Assembly (NCBI GenBank): GCA_002786025.1
Contig: NHNW01000002.1
Span: forward strand, 434,001-498,000
Direction: 5' to 3'
DNA from: Zasmidium citrigriseum
Taxonomy: Eukaryota > Ascomycota > Dothideomycetes > Mycosphaerellales > Mycosphaerellaceae
DNA length: 64,000 nt
The notes under the pieces were generated by a model. The model saw only the letters and a list, made by a program, of their open reading frames with translations. It did no database searches and was not told the origin of the DNA. Every line of letters starts with the position of its first letter. Position 1 is the stretch's first letter. The position numbers and the translations under genes were made by a program. Shown in pieces: positions 42,217-54,016 of this stretch.

Positions 42217-44918
42217 TTAAGCCTCGGTCTCGGTCTGAGGCGAGGCATCCTCTTCAGCGCCGTCCTCCTCCTCAGCATCGACCGGCGCTGCTTTAGCTGC
42301 GGCCGCATCTACATCGTCTGCAGACCCGTTGATGTCGATGAGGTCGCCATGCGAGCCGCCTTCGCGCTCAAGCTTGAGGTACTCGTCCCACTCAGGGAAC
42401 ATCTCCTCATCCTCTCCTGGAACACCGATGAGGCGGCTGACCTTGGTCTTGCCGTTCTTGTCCAGGCCCTGCTTCCACTGTCGGACGATCTCCTGACACC
42501 GGCTGGGCTTGTAAGTCTGAGAGAAGAGGACAGCTTCCGCCGTTCGGTTGGTGTTGAGTAGGATGTCGATGCAAGAGTTGACGTCTCCCAGCTGCCAGGA
42601 GCAGGTGAAGGCAACATTGTGCTGGCCAGCTTCACTAGCCTTCTGTGCGAGCTCCTTGAGACCCTCTTCGTTGCACGATGAGGTATACATGAGCAGCAAG
42701 CTGCCAATATCGTTGCCCTTTCGGAAGCACTCCTCGGCCAGCTTCATGTCCCAACCAGTGAGCGCAGCATCGCCAACGAGCTTCCATTTGTGCTCTGCAT
42801 CTGCTTCTTGTGCAAGCTCGAAAGCAATTTGAAGCTGACCAAGGCCAAGCGCAAGCTCGAAGCGGTGCTCGCTGTCCGTGGCGACATCAAGGGCCTGCTC
42901 TTTGTAGCCTTGACCTTCGAGGAAACGAGCTATCTTGTTCTTCTGGTCGTCCGGAATCTCGCCCTGGTTGAGCATCTCCATAGCCGCATCCAGATCGCCT
43001 CGAAGCACCAGGGTCTGATACTCAATGACGCTGACCGAGAGGGCGAAAGAAGTGACATTGACATCCTTGTCGGCAACGTATACTCTGCCATCTCTGGCAA
43101 GGTAGCCAAGCACGTAGTATGGTTGGTCGAAGTGGGAAATAGTGTAGGTCTGATCACCCACGAGGTAGTTGAGTCTGTTCGTGCTGTTGGTGTAGACAAA
43201 GCAGTCACCAACCCATTGGCCGGTTCTCACACTGTGAACTGGTTAGCACGTGTACGCGTTTCATCAATCTGTCATCGCTTACGTCTCATTGATGTCGCAG
43301 ACGACCTCGAAAGCCTCTTCGACGCCGTCCTCGTCGACTTGGCCTGCTTGCAGTGCAGCCACGTACTGCTCTCGCGAGTATCGCAGCACGTAGTATGTGT
43401 CCTCGCAGGCAAGACAGACCAGCTCTCCTGATTCTGACCAGTACACGTTTCGTGGCTCGACCTCGATCCTGCGCACAAGCTTGCCAGTCTCCCAGTCAAA
43501 GAAGCCAATGCCACCTTGACCCTTGACACCGAGCAAAACGCCGCCACTCAAGCCATCTGCAGTGTAGCCAACGTTGACGCTGCCATCTCCAGACTTGGGC
43601 TTGAAGTTGCGGTAGATCTTGACAGAGTATTGGGATTCCCGAATCGCATAGTCCTTGTCATTCTCCTTCGACGCCCAAGCAAAGTCGAGTGCTGAACCGA
43701 AAGCCTGGTTACGAAGAGCCAAAGCAGTGTAGATTATGTACTCGCCATCACCACACACAGCCACGAACCGACCGTTTGGAGAATGCAGGAGCGTCTGAGG
43801 GTAGATTTCGGTGCTGCCAAGATCTTTCGATGGCAGAGTGATCGCTTGGCCGTCTTTGATCGTCTTGTCACCTCCTTTGAGTACCGAAGTAAGGATTTCG
43901 GAATGGCGCGCCCAGATGATCTTGCCAGAGCCGTCCATGGACACAGCAGGCTCCTCGCGACCCATCTTCACGACCACAGCACCATCGTCGAAACCCATCG
44001 CAATGCCCTGTCTCCCGCGCTGGTACGAAACGCACCATGCTCGTTCAAGGCCATAAGAAAGTGACTGCTCGAGGCGGTAGGTATTTGCGTGCCAGATCTT
44101 GACTGTTCCATCCTCTGAACCAGAAATGATCACGGGTAGCTCGGGGTGATAGCATGCAAATGAGACATTCGAGGTATGGCCTTCCAGTGTAGCGATCAAC
44201 GCCTTAGTTGTGTAGTCCCAAATCTTGACCGTGCGATCGTCTGAAGTGGTAAGGAGATATGGCTTGTCCGACTGCGGGTAGTAGTCGACATGATTCACAC
44301 CCTTGGTCTCATGAGCTTCAAGTGTGAAGTTTGGCGTTGAAGATCCCAGACTCCAGATCTTGACGGTCCTATCCAAGCAAGCGGACGCAAATGTGTTGGT
44401 ATCCTTCGGATTAATGGCCAGACCCATCACATAATGGCTGTGTCCCTCAAATACCTGCACACACTTCCAACCCTTATCCCAATCCCACAACTTGATGGTC
44501 ATGTCATCGCTGGCAGTCAGCACAAAAGGTTGGCTGGGATGCACCACGATTGCTCTTATGTAGTCGGGGTGTGCTTCGAAGGAGGTGATCTTCTCGGAGG
44601 TGTTGTAATTGTAGACTCGCAGCTGAAAGTCGTCACTACCGCATACGATCCAGTTCTTGCGGGCGATGAAGCGCCCCGCGCGCACAGGAACATCAGTCAG
44701 CTCGAAGGTCTTGATTATGGATTGCGTCTCGTAGGACCAGATGTATACGTGGCCGCTGTAGAGAGTGGTGAGGATCTAGGAATATCAGTACAATGCTCTT
44801 GCAAGCGGTATACGTCGGCGCATACCCATGGCTCCGTTGGGTGAAAGTCAATGCCCTTTACTCGCTCGCTGCGGGCGAACAGCTGCCTCTGTAGGTCCAA
44901 GTTAACCTTGCCGCTCAT
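42217..44918 (-). CDS. SEC27: Coatomer subunit beta-prime
   Basis: Model is complement(join(42217..43231,43283..44775,44826..44918)), 866 aa, introns 51 and 50 nt. It starts MSGKVNLDLQRQLFARSERVKGIDFHPTEPW, the usual start of the family. The first WD40 propeller (about 10-300) has repeats ending IWSYE, LWDWD, KIWSLG, KIWDYT and KIWHAN, and the second propeller (about 310-590) holds the NWVCG-like variant. An alpha-solenoid from about 600 contains LGQLQIAFELAQEADAEHKW and similar TPR-like helices. The C-terminus is acidic. This COPI coat subunit binds KKxx cargo signals during Golgi-to-ER transport. Length matches yeast Sec27. Confidence 0.96.
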
Positions 44919-45458
44919 TGTGGTTGTCGAATGCCCTCATAGCGTCGCAGCGCACCTTTACGTCGAGCCTCATGCTGGCGGCTAGCCCTTGTGCGCTCCG
45001 CGACGCAAGGGACCGGTATTGTCTGCCTCAATGGGGAACAGCTGGCCTCGATGTGTAACCCTGCCCGTTGCTTTGCGCAAATTCGCTGTAGACGTGGATA
45101 AAGGGATCGTGTATTTTCGATTACGGTAAGGTCGAGAAGGCGGGCGATTCGGTGGGTAGTAGAGGTCGAAGGGGGTGCTTCTTTACAGGTGTCGTGAGCT
45201 TCAAGAAGTGCTGTCCATTTGGGCAACCCTGAATGCCTCAGATGTCAGGCACATCTCTTGGCGTGGAGTCGTCAAATATTAGCGACAAATTGATGGGCGC
45301 TTTCATTGACAACGCCGAGCTCAAAGCGGTGACGTCTTTACTTAGCGCCAAACGCCCCATGTGATCAAGGTGATACCACCCTCCTAGCAACGCCTCTTCC
45401 TCTTCCTCCTCCTCCAGCAGCTTCCCACCCCAACATCTTAGGAGCAAACACCACAGTC
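44919..45458. promoter_or_regulatory. Shared divergent upstream region (SEC27 / NPC2-like)
   Basis: 540 bp between divergent start codons. The 60 bases before 45459 are CT/TC-rich. Both genes serve the secretory/endosomal system, so joint control is plausible. No specific site recognised. Confidence 0.45.
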
Positions 45459-46053
45459 ATGAAGTTCCTCTCCGTCGCCGCCCCAGTCCTGCTGGCCACC
45501 AGCGTCTCCGCCCGATCCACCTTCTTCAGCAGCTCCGATGTGGCGCCACAGGACGAGTCCTACGCCGTGCCCGGCGATAACCCACTGAAGCACTGCGCCG
45601 ACCCGGAGGACGACATTCTGGCTCTCAAGAAAGTAGACTTGGACCCCAACCCACCTCAAGCGTACGTCCATTCACCATTGAAGTCATACAAGAGTCACAG
45701 CTAACACTGCAAACAGCGGCTCAACTCTGAACATCGTTGCAAGCGGTGTGCTCAGCGAAGACGTCGACGAGGGCGCCTACGTTCAGCTGCAGGTCAAGTT
45801 CGGTCTTATCAGGATCATCAACACCAAAGCCGACCTCTGCGACAACATCAAGAACGTCGACCTCGAATGCCCGCTCAAGAAGGGAGACATCAAGCTGGAG
45901 AAGTCGGTCGATCTGCCGAAGGAGATTCCTAACGGGAAGTACACTGTGCTGGCAGATGTCTACACGAAGGATGATGAGAAGGTCACTTGCCTGACTGCTG
46001 AGGTGCAATTCCACAAGAGCGGCGGTTCGTCTTTCTGGAAGCAGGGCTTGTAG
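45459..46053 (+). CDS. NPC2: ML-domain sterol/phospholipid transfer protein (NPC2-like)
   Basis: Model is join(45459..45661,45717..46053), 179 aa, with a 55-nt intron (GTACGT, GCTAAC branch, AACAG). A signal peptide covers residues 1-19. The ML domain holds the conserved VPGDNPLKHC start and cysteine pairs (LCDNI ... LECPLKKGD, KVTCLTAEVQF), plus the beta-strand pattern of MD-2-related lipid-binding proteins. Fungal members bind phosphatidylglycerol/phosphatidylinositol or sterol in the vacuole. The symbol is by family. Confidence 0.93.
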
Positions 46054-46399
46054 ATGGATAGGCTCCGGGACAGAAGTGGTAGAAGATGAGTGGGAGAGAG
46101 GAGGGCAGATTGCGATTTATGCCATTACACCATGAGCGGGAGGCGTTCAATTCTACGACGGCTACGAGGAACGTAATGTGTCTGTGTGCATACATTGCTT
46201 TGCATACCTGAATACCTTTTGTTTTTGTTTAGACCGTGGGTATCATGTCCATATTGAGAACACCGAAGCAGTTTCCCGGTGCTTGTGGTCTTCTTCTCAT
46301 TCGTGCCTCGATCGCTCTCTTCTGCCCGGTGGCTGGCACCGGTCTCGCAGCCGTGTATCGCCAAGCTGTCACTCTTGATATTCAAACCCTCTTGATCGT
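46054..46399. other. Short intergenic, convergent genes
   Basis: 346 bp between the 3-prime ends of the NPC2-like gene and VMA7; should hold both terminators. No gene seen. Confidence 0.5.
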
Positions 46400-46939
46400 C
46401 TACTCTCCAAACAGCTTCCTCACTCTCTTCATGACGCTGTCCTTCTCCGGGTCGTAAGGGTGGTCTTTGCTGGGTATCTCCAACACTGAGGGGAAGGCAT
46501 CGCTGAAGCCATCCACCTTGGCTCGTATCCGGTCTGCAATCTGTACCAATCTATCAGCCTCTCCCAAGCCCAGACGCATGATCGAACGCAGCGCTTACAT
46601 GCTGATTGATCAAGACAATCGCAATGTCCTTTCTCTCCTGCGTGAACTGATCAAAAGCACCCTCGATCGTTGAGTCTTCCGTCTTTGAGTCCACGACGAG
46701 GTAATTCTTTTGCGAATCCGGCGGCTCGGTCACATGCTAGCAGTGCAGTTAGATGCAGCCGATCTTAGTCAAATCGTGGTGTTCGGAACGTACGCCTACG
46801 CCAGCGAGGAGGATGCCCGTTACTGAGTCCTGGGATGCGATCGTCAGGAAAGCTTAGAACTGCGATCGCCAGAGTATACCTCGTCGCCAATGACGGCCAG
46901 AAACTCTCGGTCCTTGTACTGAGACTTATCCAAAGCCAT
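46400..46939 (-). CDS. VMA7: V-type proton ATPase subunit F
   Basis: Model is complement(join(46400..46540,46599..46736,46794..46829,46880..46939)), 124 aa, four exons with three introns of 50-58 nt. The exons are too short for simple ORF finding (exon 2 is 36 nt, [12 protein letters not shown]). The protein reads [22 protein letters not shown], then a NYLVVDSK segment and an [20 protein letters not shown] segment, the family core, and ends with [19 protein letters not shown]. Subunit F belongs to the V1 central stalk that couples ATP hydrolysis to proton pumping into vacuoles. Length matches Vma7 (about 118-125). Confidence 0.95.
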
Positions 46940-47106
46940 TACTGTGAACGTCGGAAGTGGGTTGAGGGAGGGAAGATCATATGAAGGTGCCTCTGAAGCT
47001 CGAGACAGCTTGGGCGGGAGATGCCGAGAGGACTGACGTCGACTTCGAACAGCACATTTCACTTCCTTACTCTAACATTACCATTTTACTTTCATCTCAC
47101 TCCGAA

Positions 47107-48294
47107 TTACAGCTCTGCCTCGATCATACATGTCCGGCCGAAGAGAACCTGGAAGCCGACATACTTTAAGCCCACGCTCTCCAGCAGTGCCTTCCATTGC
47201 TCCTCCGTTCTCTCGAGAGCGCAGAAGTTGATCGCCATCTGCAAATCCATGCAAGCCAGCTTGGTGTCCACCTCTTTGCAGCTCTCAGGCATGACGATCT
47301 CCATCAGCATGATCTTGCTGTATCCGGGCGTCATTCCTGCCATCATCTGCCTGAGGATTTCACGGCCCTCTTTGTCTGGCCAGTCATGGATGACAGCATG
47401 CTCGAAATACGCCCTTGCTCCATGCACTGGATTTGGCTTGAAAAAGTCGTGAGGCATCGTCTCCACCTGTCGATGCAGTCCTGAAACTTTGGCTTCTTCA
47501 AGGACAGACGGACGATCTTGCAGCACAAGCTTGGCATTTGGGTGCGTTTCGTGGATCTGCTCGGCGAGATTCGAGATGTCACGTCCTTTGCCTCCACCGA
47601 CATCCACGAGCAGCACCGACTTGCCATCCCAGCCGTCCAGGAGCTTCTCTCTGACAGGCCAAAGAGGTGCCCACGATGGCTGACCTTGCCTCACGCCCGA
47701 GAGAAAGGAATTGAATTTGGGTGTAAAACTCATCTCATCGATCATCTGCCAAAATCCTCCCTGGTGGTCCGGCTTCCCCATCACCCATTTGACGGGAGCA
47801 TGGGTCATGTCTTCGGGAATTCGATATCCATTCTCTTTGAAGTACTTCGGCACGCGCTGCATTTGCGGCAGACCGAACTCGTAATACATGTCCAACCCAT
47901 TGATCAAACCGTCTGGATCTGCCAAAGCTCTGGACCAGTCTGTTTCGACGAAAGAGTCGATTCCGGTCTCTCCGACGATCCCCATAACGACGAGGATTCG
48001 CAGCATTCGCCGTAGGAGATCACGGTCTGCGCCTGTCTTCTTCCACAGCTGAGCTGATGTCTGCGGCGTCGAGCCCAAGTGTGACCACAACTTTATATCG
48101 GTTGAAGCCTTGATCGTCACCATTTGCAAAGGCTGGATGAGTACCAGGTTGTACATCTTTTCCCACGGCTCTTCAATTCTGTCGGCGAGCTTCCTGGCTG
48201 CAGCTGCGACTTGCATGCGAGACCTTTCATCGCCCCGAAAAGTTGATGGGCTGATCGAGTCCAGAGTTTTGGCCAAATCGTCCATTGAAGACAT
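47107..48294 (-). CDS. O-methyltransferase (fungal secondary-metabolite type)
   Basis: 395 aa, single exon; I chose the ATG at 48294 (MSSMDDLAKTLDSI), though the frame opens 18 codons earlier at 48348. The SAM motif I is LLVDVGGGKGRDI (228-240). Motifs LVLQDRPSV and the catalytic His region FEHAVIHDWPD (298-307, His303) follow, with KIMLMEIVMPE after. The N-terminal half is a winged-helix dimerisation region. The layout is the plant-COMT/AflP class that methylates hydroxyls on phenolics or polyketides. No PKS or NRPS lies nearby, so its substrate is unknown. Confidence 0.92.
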   Translation of the reverse strand: MSSMDDLAKTLDSISPSTFRGDERSRMQVAAAARKLADRIEEPWEKMYNLVLIQPLQMVTIKASTDIKLWSHLGSTPQTSAQLWKKTGADRDLLRRMLRILVVMGIVGETGIDSFVETDWSRALADPDGLINGLDMYYEFGLPQMQRVPKYFKENGYRIPEDMTHAPVKWVMGKPDHQGGFWQMIDEMSFTPKFNSFLSGVRQGQPSWAPLWPVREKLLDGWDGKSVLLVDVGGGKGRDISNLAEQIHETHPNAKLVLQDRPSVLEEAKVSGLHRQVETMPHDFFKPNPVHGARAYFEHAVIHDWPDKEGREILRQMMAGMTPGYSKIMLMEIVMPESCKEVDTKLACMDLQMAINFCALERTEEQWKALLESVGLKYVGFQVLFGRTCMIEAEL

Positions 48295-48829
48295 GGTGAT
48301 GGTTTCGTTCTCGAACGGCAAAGCAAGACTTCTCTTGTGGATGCGCAAGTATCTCTGGGCAGTCTTCCTATCTTTTTATCTGCTCCCGAAATCCTGGACG
48401 TGGATACGACCGGCACCGAGCAGAGCTCAATAGCAACCTACTCCCTACAATCGCAATCCATGCTCCAAGGACCCGACATGATCCATCGGGGAATCGGTCT
48501 TGAAAGGTGGATCCGCGCGAGGATACGATTGGAATTAACTTCAAAGATGCTAAGATGACATCCAAGACAGGCGACAGCTTTCTGATTAACCCTAAGAATG
48601 CACCACGTTGCAGACAGGGTACCTCCAACCCTTTGTATTCGACCCCTTTCACCATTAGGGCTTCCGCGGACTATCGGGTAGTAAAGTACCCGTATTGCGT
48701 CCGACTGCTAAGATGGAAATCCTTCGATACCATGGTCCACCCGTCTACACCTTCCGGCATCGAAAGATCAAAGACAGCTTCCCCAGATCACAATCCCTCG
48801 CATGCCACGAGCTCATGACCGGGTTCCTC
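48295..48829. other. Intergenic, no gene seen
   Basis: 535 bp: upstream region of the O-methyltransferase and 3-prime flank of the apple-like gene. Short frames only. Confidence 0.5.
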
Positions 48830-50213
48830 TCACGACGAAGCCACAACCCCAGAATCCTGATTCGTCAACGAATACCCATACGAACTGCTCACAGAGTAGT
48901 AATTGCCATCATTATCATACTGTCCCGTATTCGTCGCATAGCTCCGTCCCCACGACTGGGTATAGAAGCTGCAATACGTTCCAATGGGGCTGTTATTCTT
49001 GGAAAGAATATAGCTGTTGAAGAAGTTGCAGGGGTCGTAAGTTCCATCCGAACGGGGATGGTCGTGGTCGGACTGAGTCTATTCATCCAAGGTCAGACGC
49101 CAGTCTTCTTTGCGGTGGGGTTTGCTTACTGTTGCTTGACAGGCGGCGGCACACTGGCCTGGATCGTAGGGACCTGGGAAGATGTTCATGCCGATGTAGG
49201 AGGATTTGCCGTTGTTGATTGGGGCGTTGATTGCGCCGCCGAAGGCTGTTGGGCCGGTCTGGGGAACGTTAGGTATGCGTTCTATTCTGACTTTGGGGAT
49301 AGGCGAACTTACGAAGTTGCCGTAGGAGGGGGGTGACGCGTTCTTCACGTAGCCTTGGGAGAATGTCAGTGTTCATGCGCTGGAGCTCTGGATAGGCTCG
49401 ACTGTACCGTTGGAAGCCGTGATGACGACCTGGAAGTTCGCCCGCCATTGACCGGTGTTTGTCGCCGTGGCATTGCTGACTGGAAGACCGTAGAGCGAGC
49501 ACTTGTAGTTCACCGTGCTGGGTGGATTGTCACAACCAGTCCCAGGCTCGACCGAAGGATCCCTCTCGATGTACACATTGAAAGCCGTGCATGACGATGC
49601 CTGGTCGCACTTCTGCTGACACTTGATCGTGTCGTAGCTCTGGAGGGTGTAGCTTTTCACGTCAGCTTCGATTTCTCCCCGGCTTTGCGAACCATTAACC
49701 TACTATCCGAGATATCCATTCTGCTGCGTCGCGCCCGGCAAGTTCTGGAAGACCAGTTGATAGCCCTGTGGCACTGGGGCGTTCGACTGGATGGTGGTAT
49801 AGTTGCTGTTCGACAGGAACGCACTCGCGGTATCCGGGTTCGTCACTGGAGCCGCGCCAGCTTTCTGGGGATCGCAGGCCTTTCGTGGAGTAAGAGACCT
49901 CTTGTCATCTGTCGACGGTGGGTTTGTAGCGACGGCATCCGCTGCCGATTGTGCTGCCGCGGAGGGAGAGTAGGAGGGGACTTGGCTTTGGATTGTGGCC
50001 GCCTATTATTACACGATAAGGTAAGTTTGAGGCATTGCTTGTCGTCGCCATGCGGAAGGGACAGCGACGAGATGTGTGTCTCACACGTACCAATGGAGCA
50101 CCCAGGACAGAGGGCGTGGGCACAGTGTTCACAGCAGCGAAGTCTATTCCCTGTGGCAGGGCAGCCACGAGGAGAGAGTGCGCAGTAGCGCCCAGGAAGA
50201 TTGAGCGACGCAT
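48830..50213 (-). CDS. Secreted PAN/apple-like domain protein
   Basis: Model is complement(join(48830..49072,49130..49258,49313..49353,49408..49652,49704..50002,50091..50213)), 359 aa, six exons with introns of 51-88 nt. Frame closes exactly. Signal peptide about 1-18. The apple-like part holds SYDTIKCQQKCDQASSCTAFNVY with later CSLYG, then a second half GQCAAACQAT ... CNFFN ... YCSFYTQSW with its own cysteines, and a Tyr/Ser/Asn-rich end. The arrangement is common in secreted fungal proteins of unknown role, probably binding carbohydrate or protein outside the cell. Several alternative splice combinations were tested by frame; only this one leaves no stop. Confidence 0.8.
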
Positions 50214-51627
50214 ACTCAAAGGCAAAGAGGAAAGATGTGCGATGGGGTGAGAGGAACCGCGGTTTCGTGTTGATGAACAGGAAAGAGATCGACGACGATG
50301 TCCTCTTTGTACTTGCTCGTATCTGGGTCCATGATTCTCCTCCTCACTCCTGCCGTTGCTGCCGTGCCTTGCTGCGAAACGCGGCCTCGCGGCATTGCTC
50401 AGCTCTCGTCTCGTCTGGTCTCTCGTACGAATCACCACTATCTCGCAGGCGCATGATCGATCGGAGGACTCCACAGCATCTAGCCCTCTTGAGTTCCAGA
50501 ACTGCCATGACTTGGCCTTTGCAGCTGAGACGGAGACATTCCATCCAATAACAAGTTCCAGACGTTGCGGAAGAGTGGACGATGGCTTGGCGCAAAGAGA
50601 TCCCAGTGGTCGGAAGGTGAGGTTGTGGAAAGTTTGGGGGATGGCGTCAAGAAACGTGGCACGCACGAGGCGTCGCGCGGGAGCTCGATCGGTCGACGCC
50701 AGCGGCCGGATTTGGGGGTGGAGGATTGGGCTTGGGCTGCTTTGGGAAGGAGTGGCGGGTTTTGGGTTTGGGGAGTTGATGGGCCGCTTGGAAGTTGGAA
50801 GTTGGCTGGAATGCTGTCATCAGAGAGCGTTGTCTCCGGATTCTCTGTTGGTCGGTCTTGTTTGCTATTGTACATATTAGATCTCTTGCCTCCCAGAGAC
50901 ATCGTCTCTTGCTGTCTTTGCTGGCAATGCCGACTCGACATGCTGCTGCTGATACACCGGATGCACCTCATCAGACCGCCATCGCCCACAGGCGTGCATC
51001 CGCGTCGAAACACTAGTTTATGTGTGGCTTTCCTACCGGTCGAACTCTGATCTCGTTCATCATCATCTATGCTCTCGCTCGCTCGTTCTCCAACCGAGAT
51101 TCATCGGATGCAGATTCATCACAAACCCGAGTCCGATCGCTCCTGGTCCTTGTCATCTGCGAGTCGTTCAGATTGTTTGAAGTCCAAGACTCGGGCAGCA
51201 ACACGTCAAGACGAAACATCATCTTCAAGTCTCGGTATTTGACGGCCGTGGTTTTGTCCGAGAAGGAAGACGGGGTTGCCGGAGGCTTGGGCTTAGACTG
51301 GTGCTGAGCCGTGGTTGATGGGTGAGATACGAGTCGGAGAAATTGTGTCTTGGAAAGCTGCGACTTGGAAGGCTTGGACAGCTGACTATCTCAGCCAGAA
51401 CAAGACAGCTGAGAGATCGTGGAGCCTTAGGGCCATGTGGTATTTGTCGTGGATCCAGTCGATAGGCATACCTGCATTGTGCTGCGACGGACCTTGGTCT
51501 GGAACGTCCGTGGCAGGCTGTGAGAACAGCTGATATCGTCGAATCCGACCGAGGAAGTCTCCGTTGGTGAGAAGATGAAAGGCACAAGACCGCAGCCTCA
51601 CACCTTGCCATGACTGTCCCTTCGCTC
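50214..51627. other. Intergenic, no gene seen
   Basis: 1.4 kb between the apple-like gene start and the end of the Zn2Cys6 gene. Frames up to 177 codons on both strands overlap without domain, splice or start support. Confidence 0.45.
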
Positions 51628-54016
51628 TCAAGCCATGGGATGTTCCGGGCTGTTATGATTCACCCAAGGACTGTCACTCCCATCTGTCCCCGCACTTCTC
51701 TCATCCGATACACCCTGCTCTTCAATATTCAAAGTTCGAAAAATGCCACTCATGTCGCGTATGCCAATAGCCCAGGCGTCCATAGGCTTGGTCGCTCGGT
51801 ATTCGACAAACTCGCGGATTGTTCGAATGGTGCCAAGGTAGCCTTCGTCGTTGGGGAGCCACCAGTGGGACATGTCTTCGCCCCAGATGTCGGTCATGCG
51901 TTTGCGGTAAGAGGCAGGGTAGATGTAGCTGTGAAGATAGGTCAGAGGATGGTCCCTATTGCTTGACAGATGGCTGCACTCACCCAAGCCGTTCGATGTC
52001 GACAAACTTCCGTCGACACCACATCGTATATCTCTGTTCCTTGGGCAAGAACAACGCCATGATCCCCAGGCTGGCCTGACATCCCAACACCGCAGATGAT
52101 CCCCCTTCTTCGCCGTATTGGATCGCCTCAAACATTTTACATTTCTTCATGGCGATTTGCGTGAGCTCTGCTGAGGGCGCCTGTCCCATTGCAAGGCTGG
52201 TCTGGTACTTAAACATTAGATCGATTGCCCAGTGGTCTGTTAGTACAAAGTTCATTGGAGACAATTCTCCAGCGTAAAGGAAGTTGGGATCGCGGTAGTC
52301 AAACAGGTCGTTGTCGCTCGCTGATGGTGTCTTTGAGAAGTCCTTGACGAAGCAGGAGGGATCGGTGAATGCTGTTTCGATCGTTTGGCCGAATGCTGCG
52401 AACTTGGCCATCAAGTCTTGTATGCCTGCTGCGAAGTCTTCGTCGCTGATGGTGTTCTTCTTCTTGCCCGCAAAGAGGAGCGTCACGTCGGTCGCTAATA
52501 GTCGAGTCGTTGCGAAGTACTTCTCAAACATTGCGCCCAGGTCTTTCGGTCGATCTCTCGTCTGTCGTTCGTAGAACTCTGCCGCTGCCGCAAACCACGC
52601 CCGATCGAGGATGGTTTCACCGCCAGACATGATGCCGGCAAAGAGATCGAACCGAATGTACCAGTTGATGATTTGTCGACGCGTCTCGTCTTGCATGATC
52701 GTCTGTGGAGTGAACAGATCCGTCAGGATTTGGTATGCAGCTCTCTGATGCCCGAGCAGATTCACCCAGTCACCGAGGAATTCCTGATAACGTCGTTAGC
52801 CAGTTTTGCAACGTTGTTCGAATCCTGCGTTCGATCTCACCTCGACCGTTGCAAGCGTCAGGATTGTCAGCAGCGTTGCAACGTTGTGCCTCCTGTTCTT
52901 CAACGACTGCTGTAGATAAGCGATTGACTTGTTGTAGTAGGTCAAGAAGTGTGATATTTTGTCGTCGTCGTGTGCAATGGAGTGGTGGTAGGCTGCAAAT
53001 GCGACAATCGCGTACAGCAGTGCGGCACTGCTGTCGTTCAGAGCGATCTCGACAAACGTCGTTCGGAGGAAGTCGCTCCCATCGTACTTGAACGCGTAGT
53101 GATGATGCGACATGTTCTCGCGATGGTACTTGAGGTAGAACTTGACCTCTTTTGGTAGCGATGCCCATCGTCCGCTTTGAGAGAAGTCTGACTTGATCGA
53201 CTGCCTCGAAGTCGTTCGCACTGTTGGAGGCCTCGTGGGGCGCATGGCAGCGGTTGACGTCTCTGTTGATGGCGACGTGCTCTTGTCTAGCAGTGCTGAC
53301 GATGCTTCAGACGGCTTCCGACTGTCGGGTGTCATCGTTTGGGGATCGTCTTCACCAGCAGCATCTTCGTCTTCGTCCGGAATGGCTGACAACGGCATGT
53401 GCTCATCTTCCACGTCACTGACCGATGGACTTGATCCATCTGGAGACCCCTTCGCCTTATTGCCGCTTCTCGATGGCTTTGGCGTTGATGCGGTCATTCC
53501 AGGATAGGTGCACTCGCGCTTGCCCTTGCGACATCCTATCAACTCGTCAGTAACGTCGATTAGTGGCATCGCATATCTACTCACTGTCGCAGATGGGATG
53601 CGTCTCATCGCACTACCAACGGCATCGGTCAGCAAGTATCCTGCAAAGGATGATGTTCTTGATTATGGGCCTACCTTTACTCGTCGTTGCCGACAGGTAT
53701 AGCAGCCACTTCGAGTCCGTCTGTGCTTTACATGGTCCGCACCCTGTGGCTGTCGTCGCCGAGACCGTGATGTCGATTGCTGTTGTTGTTGTGGCTGTTG
53801 CTGCTGTTGTGGTTGCTGTGGCAGGCCATGTGGTGGTGGCATTGTGCGGTTCGGGTCGTCGTAGTCTGAGTAGGTACCAAGGCTTTCCATAGACAGAGTT
53901 TGCAGTTGCTGCAGCCTTGGTGGAGGGTGAAGAGGCTCCGCAGGCATCATCGGAGGATATCCATTGGGATAAAAGCCTCCCAGAGGTGGTATGGGCGGCC
54001 CGTATTGCCCGTCCAT
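51628..54016 (-). CDS. Zn2Cys6 transcription factor
   Basis: Model is complement(join(51628..51928,51984..52783,52842..... see text)): exons are 53675-54016, 53585-53612, 52841-53535, 51984-52783 and 51628-51928, giving 721 aa; introns 62, 49, 57 and 55 nt. Exon 2 is only 28 nt and carries part of the zinc cluster. The cluster is C105-x2-C108-x6-C115-x6-C122-x2-C125-x6-C132 (SGCYTCRQRRVKCDETHPICDRCRKGKRECTY). The N-terminus has a Gln-rich tract (PQQPQQQQQPQQQQQ) and the region after the cluster is Ser/Pro/Asp-rich. The C-terminal 400 residues form the helical activator-regulatory type (LPKEVKFYLKYHRENMSHHHYAF onward). Target unknown. Confidence 0.9.

Noticed and set aside
40645..48294. Secondary-metabolite gene cluster (monooxygenase plus O-methyltransferase)
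   Set aside because: Separated by three housekeeping genes (SEC27, NPC2-like, VMA7) and no backbone synthase is present.
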